Below are positions 18,325 to 25,587 of a stretch of 64,000 nt of DNA, piece after piece. The notes under the pieces are model-generated. The model worked only from the letters and a program-made list of their open reading frames with translations, had not been told where the DNA came from and searched no databases. Origin of the DNA: Paraburkholderia gardini (GTDB lineage Bacteria > Pseudomonadota > Gammaproteobacteria > Burkholderiales > Burkholderiaceae); assembly GCF_907164575.1 (NCBI RefSeq), contig NZ_CAJQYY010000006.1, positions 1-64,000 of the forward strand, in the 5' to 3' direction. How positions within the stretch are numbered: position 1 is the stretch's first letter; each line of letters starts with the position of its first letter. The position numbers were made by a program, and so were the translations under genes.

Positions 18325-18648
18325 TACATAACGAACCGGGAGGCAAGATCCACTTCTGGGGCACGATGATCACGTTCAACCTCACGTTCTTCCCCGTACA
18401 CTTTCCGGGCCTGGCCGGTATGCCGCGTCGATGTTCAGACTATCCAGAACAGTTCAAGGATTTCAATCATGTGGCAACAATTAGCGCGTTTGGCTTTGGA
18501 CTGCTGCAGGTGTATTTTCTATTTTTCGTCGCATTGCCCACTTATCGCGGAGTCGGCCACGAGAAGGCGGCCGGAAAGCCATGGGAAGGCGCGAAGGGCG
18601 CGAATGGACGGTCTCAGGCCCTGCGGATTTCACCCATCCTCGGGTAAG
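18325..18648 (+). pseudogene. Cytochrome c oxidase subunit I, C-terminal remnant with frameshift
   Basis: Peptide NEPGGKIHFWGTMITFNLTF followed by PVHFPGLAGMPRRCSDYPEQF matches helices XI-XII of CoxA (aa3 oxidase subunit I), and KPWEGAKGA the tail. Near 18595 the frame slips: the expected continuation, REWTVSGPADFTHP, lies in the next frame. About 400 N-terminal residues with the heme and CuB ligands are missing. It is a fragment with no neighbouring cox genes, in a decayed stretch between hmp and the second HMA-fold gene. Confidence 0.8.
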
Positions 18649-18689
18649 CAACCAGAGTGCTCCCCATCACTGGTGTAAAGGAACAACGG

Positions 18690-18878
18690 ATGAAATTCGA
18701 AGTAAAGAACATGACGGGTGGCGATGACTCGCGCGTCATTGCTAAAGCGATCGGCAGCGTCCATCCGGATGCGAAGGTCGACGTCGACGAAAGCACGCGC
18801 TGCGTCACAGTGGGCTCATGGCTGCTGGCGGAAGAATTCCTGATCGCATTCGAGGAAGCTGGTACAACGTGCGGATAA
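18690..18878 (+). CDS. HMA-fold small protein lacking CxxC (copy 2, C-terminal frameshift)
   Basis: A 62-residue paralogue of the product at 2867: MKFEVKNMTGG, K-A-I-G-S-V-H-P-D-A-K-V-D-V-D, W-L-L-A-E-E-F-L-I-A-F-E-E. The metal-loop cysteines are again absent. The last strand is disrupted: one missing base after GGT (about 18863) turns the expected AGYNVRITEG end, with a TAG at 18887, into AGTTCG-stop. The RBS AAGGAA is good. It may still fold poorly or be dying. An AhpD remnant follows, as with copy 1. Confidence 0.6.
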   Translation: MKFEVKNMTGGDDSRVIAKAIGSVHPDAKVDVDESTRCVTVGSWLLAEEFLIAFEEAGTTCG

Positions 18879-18926
18879 CGGAAGGCTAGCGCCGCTCGCT
18901 GCCAGTCCGTTTTGGGGAGGTGATTC

Positions 18927-19193
18927 ATGAACCAGCCCAGGTACCCTGCATCAAGTGCGGCGATCGCGGTGGCCGACGCGCACGTCACGCAATTCCCCTG
19001 CTGCATACGCGGCCCTGTCAGGACGGACGCTGGAAGCGGGGCAACTGAACAGGAAATCATGGAGGCCATCCGGGTTGCTGCTGAAATGCGCGCTGACGTG
19101 CCATATGCGCATTCAGTGCTGACGCTCGAAACGATGGACGTTCAACCCATACTCACATCCCGCGCACGATACACGACGACGAGCCCCACATAG
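18927..19193 (+). pseudogene. AhpD-like (CMD family), C-terminal remnant with mutated CxxC
   Basis: The frame carries the catalytic half of an AhpD-like protein: AVADAHVTQ, then FPCCIRG where CPYCIRG is expected, ATEQEIMEAIRVAAEMRA and YAHS. The first catalytic cysteine is replaced by Phe, and the N-terminal half is missing. A strong GGGGAGG site before ATG 18927 could still drive translation. The tail after TLETMD has no counterpart. AhpD-type proteins reduce peroxiredoxin or hydroperoxides via the CxxC pair, so this product should be inactive. Confidence 0.6.
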
Positions 19194-19205
19194 AGCAATC
19201 AGACA

Positions 19206-19829
19206 GTGAACAAGCATAAGCGTCCACCTTCTTCCCTCGCAAGCCTTCTGACCGATGTGCGTGCCTGTCGGGTATGTTCGCAATATCTGCCACTCGGCCC
19301 TCGCCCGATCGTACGCGCTGGAGCGGATGCACGCATTCTCATTGTCGGTCAGGCACCGGGTGCCCGCGTGCATGAATCGGGCATTCCATGGAACGACGCC
19401 AGCGGCGATCGCTTACGCAAATGGCTCGGCGTCGACGTCGCCACATTCATGGACGAGTCGCAGTTCGCCATTATTCCAATGGGATTCTGTTATCCGGGGC
19501 GAGGCAATGGCGGCGACAAACCGCCGCGCCGTGAGTGCGCGCAATTATGGCTCGACAGCCTGCTTGAGAAGCTGCCGGAGATCCAGCTAACCTTGCTGAT
19601 CGGGCAATATTCGCAACGTCATTTTCTGGGGAGCGACCGCAAGCCGTCGCTAACTGAAACGGTCAGGGCCTGGCGAGAATACGCACCCGCCTTCATTCCG
19701 TTGCCGCACCCGTCACCGCGTAACCAGGCGTGGTTTCAGCGACACGTCTGGTTCGAAAGCGAGGTACTCCCGATGCTGCGTGAAAGGATCGACCAGCTCG
19801 TGACGCATGGCGTGAGTCAGAACGGATAA
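19206..19829 (+). CDS. Uracil-DNA glycosylase family protein
   Basis: A 207-residue member of the UDG superfamily. Motif A is GQAPGARVHESGIPWND and the HPSPRN motif near the C-terminus is motif B. An N-terminal CRVC pair plus later cysteines in GFCYPGRGNGGDKPPRREC could hold an Fe-S cluster, as in family 4/5 and related enzymes. Activity on uracil is not assured, since several branches of this superfamily bind other lesions. It is 35 bp upstream of the DUF488 gene and probably co-transcribed. Confidence 0.85.
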   Translation: MNKHKRPPSSLASLLTDVRACRVCSQYLPLGPRPIVRAGADARILIVGQAPGARVHESGIPWNDASGDRLRKWLGVDVATFMDESQFAIIPMGFCYPGRGNGGDKPPRRECAQLWLDSLLEKLPEIQLTLLIGQYSQRHFLGSDRKPSLTETVRAWREYAPAFIPLPHPSPRNQAWFQRHVWFESEVLPMLRERIDQLVTHGVSQNG

Positions 19830-19864
19830 CACGCATCGAAACGTTTTCCAGAACGGAGCAAGAC

Positions 19865-20251
19865 ATGCCACGCACGAACCGGAAAAAATCGAAAATCCTC
19901 GTCAAACGGGCCTATGAAGATGCCAGGCCGGAAGATGGTTACCGTGTGCTCGTCGACCGCATCTGGCCTCGCGGGCTAAGCAAGGCGACGCTTGAACTCG
20001 ATCAGTGGGAGCGCGACCTCGCGCCAGGCACGGAACTGCGCAAATGGTTTGGCCACGATCCGAAGCGATGGGACGCCTTTCAGCAACGCTACCGAAGCGA
20101 ACTTGAAAGTGAAGAGATGCAGGAACGTATGCGACACCTGCTAGCCGAAGCGGACGGCCAGACCATCACGCTCGTTTATGGCGCAAAGGACGAGGAGCAC
20201 AATCAGGCAATCGTTCTCCAGAGCGTATTGTCGAGTCTGAATGGAGGATGA
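19865..20251 (+). CDS. DUF488 family protein (YeaO-like)
   Basis: A 128-residue protein with the hallmark DRIWPRGLSKATLELDQWERDLAPGTELRKWFGHDPKRWDAF region of DUF488 (written here in part as the R-I-W-P-R-G and L-R-K-W-F-G-H motifs) and a C-terminal T-L-V-Y-G-A-K-D-E-E-H-N-Q-A. The fold is a small alpha/beta domain of unknown biochemistry. RBS GGAGCAAGAC precedes ATG. The region 20252-20667 holds no gene but has an operator-like palindrome at 20577. Confidence 0.9.
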   Translation: MPRTNRKKSKILVKRAYEDARPEDGYRVLVDRIWPRGLSKATLELDQWERDLAPGTELRKWFGHDPKRWDAFQQRYRSELESEEMQERMRHLLAEADGQTITLVYGAKDEEHNQAIVLQSVLSSLNGG

Positions 20252-20576
20252 CGCTCGCAGCGTGCTCATGTTTTCGACGAGGTTCGATACCGCGCGAACG
20301 GACGGGCAGATCGGCAGCGGACACGTTGCCCTGCGTAGCGTGCGCCCGGCGGACAGAGAACATCACTGATCAGGGATCGCACGGCTCGCCTCTGGCACTC
20401 GCGGAATGCCCGCGAACTGAACGGAATGCAGGCACTCCGGCCAGATACCCGATTCGCCTGGTAGTCACGCAATAATCTCTGCGAATGCCGCCCGGTTTCC
20501 GTGTCCCATCCTTGCGATTTTCCATCCTGCCATCGCCATATGTGTTGCGTTGGCAACACCCGGTCCGCCCGGTCAT

Positions 20577-20597
20577 ATATATCACTTCATGATATAT
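20577..20597. promoter_or_regulatory. Palindromic operator candidate, ATCAC-TTC-ATGAT
   Basis: Arms ATATATCA and TGATATAT surround CTTCA. It lies about 70 bp upstream of the small membrane protein gene that precedes the first USP. One half-site position differs from the perfect version at 23808. Confidence 0.6.
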
Positions 20598-20667
20598 AAT
20601 TGAATGCAAGCCCTCGCGGTCTCGCGCGCGTGAGGCACCCAGTTCGTTACGACACGAGGGAGGTATC

Positions 20668-20853
20668 GTGATCATTAACAACGACTTCGAAATCGGCTAT
20701 CTGCTGGTTGCATTCGCATTGCTGGGCATCATTCTCATCGGCAGTCTGTTCAGCATGCTGCATCTCGAGCGGTGGCATCCGAGACTCATAGGCGCGGCAC
20801 TCGGCGCACTACTCGGCTTCGTGCTGATCGAAGCGGTGCCGATGTTCACCTGA
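20668..20853 (+). CDS. Small two-helix membrane protein
   Basis: A 61-residue protein with two hydrophobic segments: about 10-30 (GYLLVAFALLGIILIGSLF) and about 39-58 (IGAALGALLGFVLIEAVPM), joined by a short basic loop with LHLERWHPR. The start is GTG at 20668 behind GAGGGAGG with good spacing. It is 71 bp upstream of the first USP and probably in the same transcript under the 20577 palindrome. Function unknown; it could be an inner-membrane stress peptide. Confidence 0.6.
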   Translation: MIINNDFEIGYLLVAFALLGIILIGSLFSMLHLERWHPRLIGAALGALLGFVLIEAVPMFT

Positions 20854-20924
20854 ACCGGTTCACGGCAAAACCCATTCGGGCGCGCAATCCAGAAGGCGCA
20901 GCGAAACCTGGCAAAGGACTGACG

Positions 20925-21380
20925 ATGACCCCGTTCAACCGGATCCTGCTCTGCTACGACGGCACGCCGGAAGGGCAGCTTGCGTTGCGCTGCGGCGCAG
21001 CACTCGCGCAGCAACTCCAGGCTGAAACCCATCTGCTGTCGATTCTCGATTGCTCGTACTGGTCGAGTGGATTCGACGTTCTGTCCGCGATGAAATTCGA
21101 AGTCGATGAGCAGGCGGCGCGGGAAACACTGCGCGAGGGCATTGACCGTCTGCAGGCATGGGGTGTGGCCGCGACGGGCCACTATTCGACAGGAAACGCG
21201 GTCGACCAGATTTCCCGTCTGGCCAATTCATTGAAGGTCGACCTGATCGTCATCGGACATCACCCACATGGCTTTTTTGCGCGCTGGTGGACCGGAGAAA
21301 ACCACGCATTGCTGCTCAACCGCGTGTCGTGCGGCGTCCTGTTCGAGGTCACTGAAGCGCGCGCGGAATCTTCCAGATGA
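20925..21380 (+). CDS. Universal stress protein (copy 1)
   Basis: A 151-residue UspA-domain protein: NRILLCYDGTPEGQLAL at the start, a long helix, and LKVDLIVIGHHPHGFFARWW near the end. The canonical ATP loop G-2x-G-9x-G-S/T is altered, with G-E-N where G-S/T-x is normal, so nucleotide binding is uncertain. ATG 20925 is chosen over a longer upstream frame because of the family start and an AAAGGA site. The last 32 bases overlap the convergent DUF1840 gene. A paralogue lies at 23959. Confidence 0.85.
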   Translation: MTPFNRILLCYDGTPEGQLALRCGAALAQQLQAETHLLSILDCSYWSSGFDVLSAMKFEVDEQAARETLREGIDRLQAWGVAATGHYSTGNAVDQISRLANSLKVDLIVIGHHPHGFFARWWTGENHALLLNRVSCGVLFEVTEARAESSR

Positions 21381-21681
21381 TGTCGGCATTGTGTTCGCGG
21401 GCTTCACGCATCATGTCGAGAAACGACCAGGCTGGCTGCGAAAGTCCACTGCCAGATTCCTGACCGTGTTCGCGGGGGAATTGCAGCGATTCGAGGGCAA
21501 GCTCCGCTTTTTCGTCATCGGAGATAGCCGCTTCAACACGCCTGATCGCGCCGGGTAGTTCGTCGTGCAGGATGACACCACGCGCATCGAGCCGTTTGCC
21601 GACGAGCCCCAGCAGATACTGGGCAAGCTCCCTGAGCATCACGACATCAGGCGTTGCGGGCGATTGAAACGTGATCAGCAT
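21349..21681 (-). CDS. DUF1840 family protein
   Basis: A 110-residue protein with MLITFQSPATPDVVML at the start, then A-Q-Y-L-L-G-L-V-G-K-R-L, a low-complexity acidic/polar middle and QPAWSFLDMMREAREHNADI-type end, as in DUF1840. A strong AAGGAG precedes ATG 21681. Family function is unknown. The 3' ends of this gene and USP 1 overlap convergently by 32 bp. Confidence 0.85.
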   Translation of the reverse strand: MLITFQSPATPDVVMLRELAQYLLGLVGKRLDARGVILHDELPGAIRRVEAAISDDEKAELALESLQFPREHGQESGSGLSQPAWSFLDMMREAREHNADIIWKIPRALQ

Positions 21682-21987
21682 GATGGCTCCTTGATTTGAT
21701 CTTATTGCACGATCGCACCGGAAAGCCGTTGAGCAAAACGAATGAGGCGCGTCTCGACGATGCAGACGGAAAGGCCTCGGATCTACCCACGGCGATGCTC
21801 TCGTGGAAGTGAGGCAACGCATCTTTCACACTGTGACGACAGCGAGGGCCTTCAGGATGGCTGGCATTGCGCATCGGAGCGAAGCACGGCGTCCCCATCG
21901 GTACGCGCAATCCGGGCAAATCATCGTTGTAGTTTCATCCGGACTGCTCCTGCTCAAGGTCCAGCCACCAGAAGGCCTGCCATCATT

Positions 21988-22008
21988 TTATATCACGACA
22001 TGATTTAT
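21988..22008. promoter_or_regulatory. Palindromic operator candidate, ATCAC-GAC-ATGAT
   Basis: TATATCAC-GAC-ATGATTTAT. First of three related sites in the 550-bp gap 21682-22231, which contains no gene, between DUF1840 and marR. Confidence 0.5.
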
Positions 22009-22115
22009 TAGGGCTGGAAATAGCATCTATTGACGTTCCTTGCGACAGCCGTCGAACTGTTTTGACTCTATGGTCAACCCGCTTCTGCTGCACTGCCGCA
22101 GTCCGAACCACTTTT

Positions 22116-22134
22116 TATACCACGACGAAATATA
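22116..22134. promoter_or_regulatory. Degenerate operator candidate in the marR upstream region
   Basis: TATACCAC-GAC-GAAATATA keeps the AT-rich ends and the CAC half but loses the right GTGAT. A weaker member of the set. Confidence 0.3.
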
Positions 22135-22179
22135 CCTGGCATAGCCACCGTTCCGTTGCCAGATTGAATTCAGATATAA

Positions 22180-22196
22180 ATATCATAATTTGATAT
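22180..22196. promoter_or_regulatory. Operator candidate at the marR promoter
   Basis: ATATCA-TAATT-TGATAT, 35 bp before the marR start, where it could overlap the promoter and give autorepression. Confidence 0.55.
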
Positions 22197-22231
22197 AATT
22201 TACGTTTCCCCTGTTTCTCGACGGAGCGCCG

Positions 22232-22645
22232 ATGAAAGCCCTCGCTCGCAGCTTGACCAAGACAGACTTCGAGCAACTATCCGAGTTTCGCTATCAGATG
22301 CGGCGCTTCGAGCGTTTTTCTGAACAGGCCGCCCAGCACGAGGACATCACGCCATTGCAGTATTTGCTGCTCCTGCACATCAAGGGCTACCCGAAGCGCG
22401 ACTGGGCGACCGTCGGCGAACTCGCGGAACGGTTCCAGGCGCAGCATCACGGCGTAGTCGCGCTCGTGTCCCGCTGTGAGGCGCTCGATCTCGTCCGCAG
22501 AAAAGTCAGTGAGACAGACCGGCGGCAGGTCGAGGTCCATTTGCTGAAAGCGGGCGAGCAAGTGCTTGCCCGTCTCGCCGAGATGCATCGTACCGAACTG
22601 AAGTCGCTCGACGGCGCCTTTAACGTCCCCCAGATTGATTTTTGA
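22232..22645 (+). CDS. MarR-family transcriptional regulator (stress island)
   Basis: A 137-residue winged-helix regulator: ITPLQYLLLLHIKGYP, T-V-G-E-L-A-E-R-F-Q-A-Q-H-H-G-V-V-A-L-V-S-R as recognition helix, V-R-R-K-V-S-E-T-D-R-R-Q-V-E-V as the wing with its D-R-R. Dimerisation helices flank it. In Burkholderia this type often precedes a CLC chloride channel gene, and here a broken clc fragment follows in frame right after the stop. It is the best candidate to bind the ATCAC-N3-RTGAT sites in front of it and before nearby stress genes. Confidence 0.85.
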   Translation: MKALARSLTKTDFEQLSEFRYQMRRFERFSEQAAQHEDITPLQYLLLLHIKGYPKRDWATVGELAERFQAQHHGVVALVSRCEALDLVRRKVSETDRRQVEVHLLKAGEQVLARLAEMHRTELKSLDGAFNVPQIDF

Positions 22646-22985
22646 GTCACAGCGCGTTTCGATATCCGTAAGCGCGACTTTTCCATCAATACGCGGCTTG
22701 CCGGCATTTCCGCGCTCGCCGCGGCGATCGGCACGCTCAGCACGTTCGCGGTGTTCGTGCTGCCGGGCCTGATTCACCTGTTCACCAGCCTGTTTTCTTC
22801 CAGGAATTTTCGTTTGCGAACCGCTCGCGGGCCCTTAATGCACTGGGGATCCCGGTGGTAATCATTCCGGTAACCGGCGGCCTCATCGCCGGCTTCATGG
22901 CGCGCTACGGCCCGGAGAAGATTCGTGGGCACGGCATTCCGGAAACAATTGAAGCCATCCTGTTCGGCAATTGCTTCAAAGACGC
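22646..22985 (+). pseudogene. CLC-family chloride channel, N-terminal remnant with frameshift
   Basis: Reads RFDIRKRDFSINTRLAGISA and continues AIGTLSTFAVFVLPGLIHLFTSLF; then near 22800 a base is lost and the next frame continues FQEFSF-like ANRSRALNALGIPVVII, TGGLIAGFMARYGPEKIRGHG and I-P-E-T-I-E-A-I-L-F-G, where it stops matching. About 110 of some 570 residues remain, with the GSGGPFGAEGP-type filter and most helices missing. The interval 22986-23275 holds no recognisable gene. Confidence 0.75.
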
Positions 22986-23275
22986 GCGCCTCGCAGACCG
23001 TAACCAGGAAGGCGGGAACGCGGGAACGCGGCTCGCTCACGTGACATCGAACACCCTATCCACGATCCGACCGGTTGCGGATCGCGTGCGCACCGGATGC
23101 CCGGATACTTTGTGCAGACGGAAATCGTCGTGTCAAAATATGTACCGGCGGTTTTGTCCTTTCCTGCACGAATCATCATCGCGCGAAATCGATGCCGCAG
23201 TGTGCGACGTATCCAGATTCGACGGCACCCGCTGCAATCGGATGATCGCGAACGTACTATCACGGGTAGCTGGCG

Positions 23276-23677
23276 ATGATGGCCACGACACTTGCACACC
23301 AACGATATAAATCCCCTCCTCTCCCCGGAGCCTCTCACTGTGTCCTGGCGATACTGGGCATTCTCTGCGTGGTCGCAAGCCCGGGTGCGCAAGCGCGGGC
23401 AATCAGGATCGTATCGGGTAGCGACGGCATGAACTGCGGAGCGCCACGAGGCAACGCGACTCATGACCTCGCCCGTCAGTGCGACGGTCTCCAGACTTGC
23501 CGGTACGTACTGCACAAGGGAATCACGGGTGCTCCATCCATGAGCTGCCACAAGGACTTTCGAGCCGAATGGCGGTGTACCGACACCGAATTCCACACCG
23601 CCGCGCTTAGCCCTGAAGCAGGGTCGAGCAGTACCCTTGTACTGAGTTGCGTCGAAGAGACCGGCCCAGGCAGATAG
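23276..23677 (+). CDS. Secreted Cys-rich protein with SUEL/galactose-binding-lectin-like domain
   Basis: A 133-residue protein. A signal peptide (VLAILGILCVVASPGAQARA, about 23-42) leads to a mature ~90-residue domain: I-R-I-V-S-G-S-D-G-M-N-C-G, RGNATHDLARQCDG, C-R-Y-V-L, C-H-K-D-F-R-A-E-W-R-C and a closing V-L-S-C. The six or more cysteines and the N-A-T/C-x-G/C pattern resemble small SUEL (rhamnose/galactose-binding) lectin-like modules in Proteobacteria. Ligand unknown; it is likely periplasmic or secreted, with disulfides. The start is ATG 23276 or 23279; no strong RBS. Confidence 0.55.
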   Translation: MMATTLAHQRYKSPPLPGASHCVLAILGILCVVASPGAQARAIRIVSGSDGMNCGAPRGNATHDLARQCDGLQTCRYVLHKGITGAPSMSCHKDFRAEWRCTDTEFHTAALSPEAGSSSTLVLSCVEETGPGR

Positions 23678-23807
23678 ACGCCGCAGTGCAAACGGCTCAC
23701 GAAAAATACCTGGTTTGCCTGGGTACCTGACGGCATCTCGAACGGCATGAGCCATTCGGGGTCGTGCGGGCTCCAGCCAGAACCCTTCGCGCGATTGGGG
23801 CAGAACA

Positions 23808-23830
23808 TATATATCACAAAGTGATATATA
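23808..23830. promoter_or_regulatory. Perfect 23-bp palindrome, ATCAC-AAA-GTGAT
   Basis: Arms TATATATCAC and GTGATATATA are exact inverse complements with spacer AAA, about 130 bp upstream of the second USP. It is the best copy of the ATCAC-N3-RTGAT family. Confidence 0.7.
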
Positions 23831-23958
23831 ATGATTTTGACACAGTGCGCTCCCCGAGGCTGGGCAGCAGCACGCGTGAGCAGTGGCCATTCATGCGGCG
23901 GCGTAGCCGCTGCCCGGCTGCTGGATAGTGGGTATCTCGAATCGGAGCGAATGACGAT

Positions 23959-24441
23959 ATGCCTGCGTTCGGGCGCATCCTGTTGTGCTATGACGCAACC
24001 CGTGAGGGGCGGCGAGCATTGCGTCATGGCGCCTCACTGGCCGGGCAGGTCAAGGCGGAAACGCACCTGCTTGCTGTCCTGAATAGCTCGACGTGGCAGC
24101 AAGGGACCGAGATTGCGTCGACCGTACCGCTCGATGTCCTGGAACAGTCTGCGAGAGAGATCCTTCGCGATGGAATCGAAAAGCTCGCCGCGCGTGGAAT
24201 CATCGCAACGGCCCATTTCGCGATTGGCGATCCTCTGGAGCAGATTCCGCTTTTTGCCAATGAACTGAAAGTCGACCTGATCGTCGTTGGACATCGCCGA
24301 AGCGGTCGGGTCAGGCGATGGTGGAGCGGCAAGAACGACGGATTGCTGCTGGACAGGGTTTCCTGCGCCGTGCTCGTCGCCATGGAGCCGGAAGACGCGG
24401 ATACACACGAGCCGGTAGAGGTGCTCTCCGCTCGCGTGTAA
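23959..24441 (+). CDS. Universal stress protein (copy 2)
   Basis: A 160-residue UspA-domain protein, paralogous to the one at 20925: GRILLCYDATREGRRAL, LKVDLIVVGHRRSGRVRRWW, G-K-N-D-G-L-L-L-D-R-V-S-C. As in the other copy, the final G-S/T of the ATP loop is changed (G-K-N). It is preceded by a perfect 23-bp palindrome and followed after ~70 bp by cysM. Role: probably a stress or hypoxia response protein; the exact partner is unknown. Confidence 0.87.
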   Translation: MPAFGRILLCYDATREGRRALRHGASLAGQVKAETHLLAVLNSSTWQQGTEIASTVPLDVLEQSAREILRDGIEKLAARGIIATAHFAIGDPLEQIPLFANELKVDLIVVGHRRSGRVRRWWSGKNDGLLLDRVSCAVLVAMEPEDADTHEPVEVLSARV

Positions 24442-24511
24442 GCGCATCGTGAAAAACTCGTCGCCAGACGGCTGGACAGCCATGACTCAGACCGCGCCAA
24501 TACTTCGGAAC

Positions 24512-25414
24512 ATGACTTACAGAACCATTGAAAGTGTCATTGGCAACACGTCGCTCGTCGAACTCGTTCGTCTTCCCGATGAAACGATCCGGGCGCGCAA
24601 CAATGTCATCCTCGGCAAGCTGGAGGGCAACAACCCTGCGGGTTCAGTCAAGGATCGCGCCGCGCTGTCGATGATCAAGGGGGCTGAGCGTCGCGGACGC
24701 ATACGGCCTGGCGACGTACTGATCGAAGCGACCAGTGGCAACACCGGCATTGCGCTAGCCATGGTGGCCGCCCTGCGCGGCTACCGGATGGTGCTGCTCA
24801 TGCCGGAGGATGTTTCCGTCGAGCGGTGTCGCAGCATGGCAGCGTATGGCGCCGAAATAATCCTGACGCCGGCCAAGGGCGGCATGGAGTGTGCGCGGGA
24901 CATCGCCGGGCAGATGGAACGGGAAGGCAAGGGAATCGTCCTCGACCAGTTCTCCAATCCGGATAACCCGCTTGCTCACTACGAAGGAACCGGTCCCGAG
25001 ATCTGGCGTGAAACACAGGGACGCATCACTCATTTCGTTTCGGCCATGGGAACGACCGGGACCATCATGGGCGTGAGCCGGTTTCTGAAAGAGCAGAATT
25101 CCGCCGTGCAGATCGTGGGGGCCCAGCCTGAAGAAGGCTCACGCATTCCAGGCATACGCAAATGGTCCGACGGATATCTGCCGGCATTCTTTGAGCCCAC
25201 ACGAATCGATCGGACCGAGTCGGTGAGTCAGGCGGCGGCCGAAACCACAGCGCGTCGCCTTGCTGCGCTCGAGGGAATCTTTTGTGGAATTTCAGCGGGT
25301 GGTGCGTGCGCCGTCGCAATGCGCATCGCTCAGGAGGTCGAGAACGCGACGATCGTGTTCGTCGTTTGTGATCGAGGCGACCGTTACCTGTCAACAGGCG
25401 TGTTTCCAGCGTGA
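24512..25414 (+). CDS. cysM: Cysteine synthase B (O-acetylserine sulfhydrylase B)
   Basis: A 300-residue PLP enzyme making cysteine from O-acetylserine and sulfide or thiosulfate. K47 in GNNPAGSVKDRAAL is the PLP lysine; EATSGNTGIALAM is the substrate loop; GTTGTIMGVSRF binds phosphate; the C-terminus CDRGDRYLSTGVFPA is typical of CysM. The ATG at 24512 matches homologues; earlier in-frame ATGs at 24449 and 24482 would add 10-21 unconserved residues. It follows USP 2 in the same direction. Confidence 0.93.
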   Translation: MTYRTIESVIGNTSLVELVRLPDETIRARNNVILGKLEGNNPAGSVKDRAALSMIKGAERRGRIRPGDVLIEATSGNTGIALAMVAALRGYRMVLLMPEDVSVERCRSMAAYGAEIILTPAKGGMECARDIAGQMEREGKGIVLDQFSNPDNPLAHYEGTGPEIWRETQGRITHFVSAMGTTGTIMGVSRFLKEQNSAVQIVGAQPEEGSRIPGIRKWSDGYLPAFFEPTRIDRTESVSQAAAETTARRLAALEGIFCGISAGGACAVAMRIAQEVENATIVFVVCDRGDRYLSTGVFPA

Positions 25415-25587
25415 TGAACATCGCGAAGGCCGGCCTGGCGCTACCTGCAACCTGCTGCTTCTCGTGCAGAAGGGGGCGATAGCACGAGCGATCAGCCTGG
25501 CAGGTGAATATAACCGGCAACACGGAATGCGATCCCGCTTTCACACGGTGACGGACTTGAGCGCAATCTCAGGAGATGGAGCCGATC

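Noticed and set aside
2725..23830. FNR/Anr sites as an explanation for the palindromes
   Set aside because: FNR sites are TTGAT-N4-ATCAA with outward half-sites; here ATCAC...RTGAT with 3-nt spacer is the inverse arrangement.
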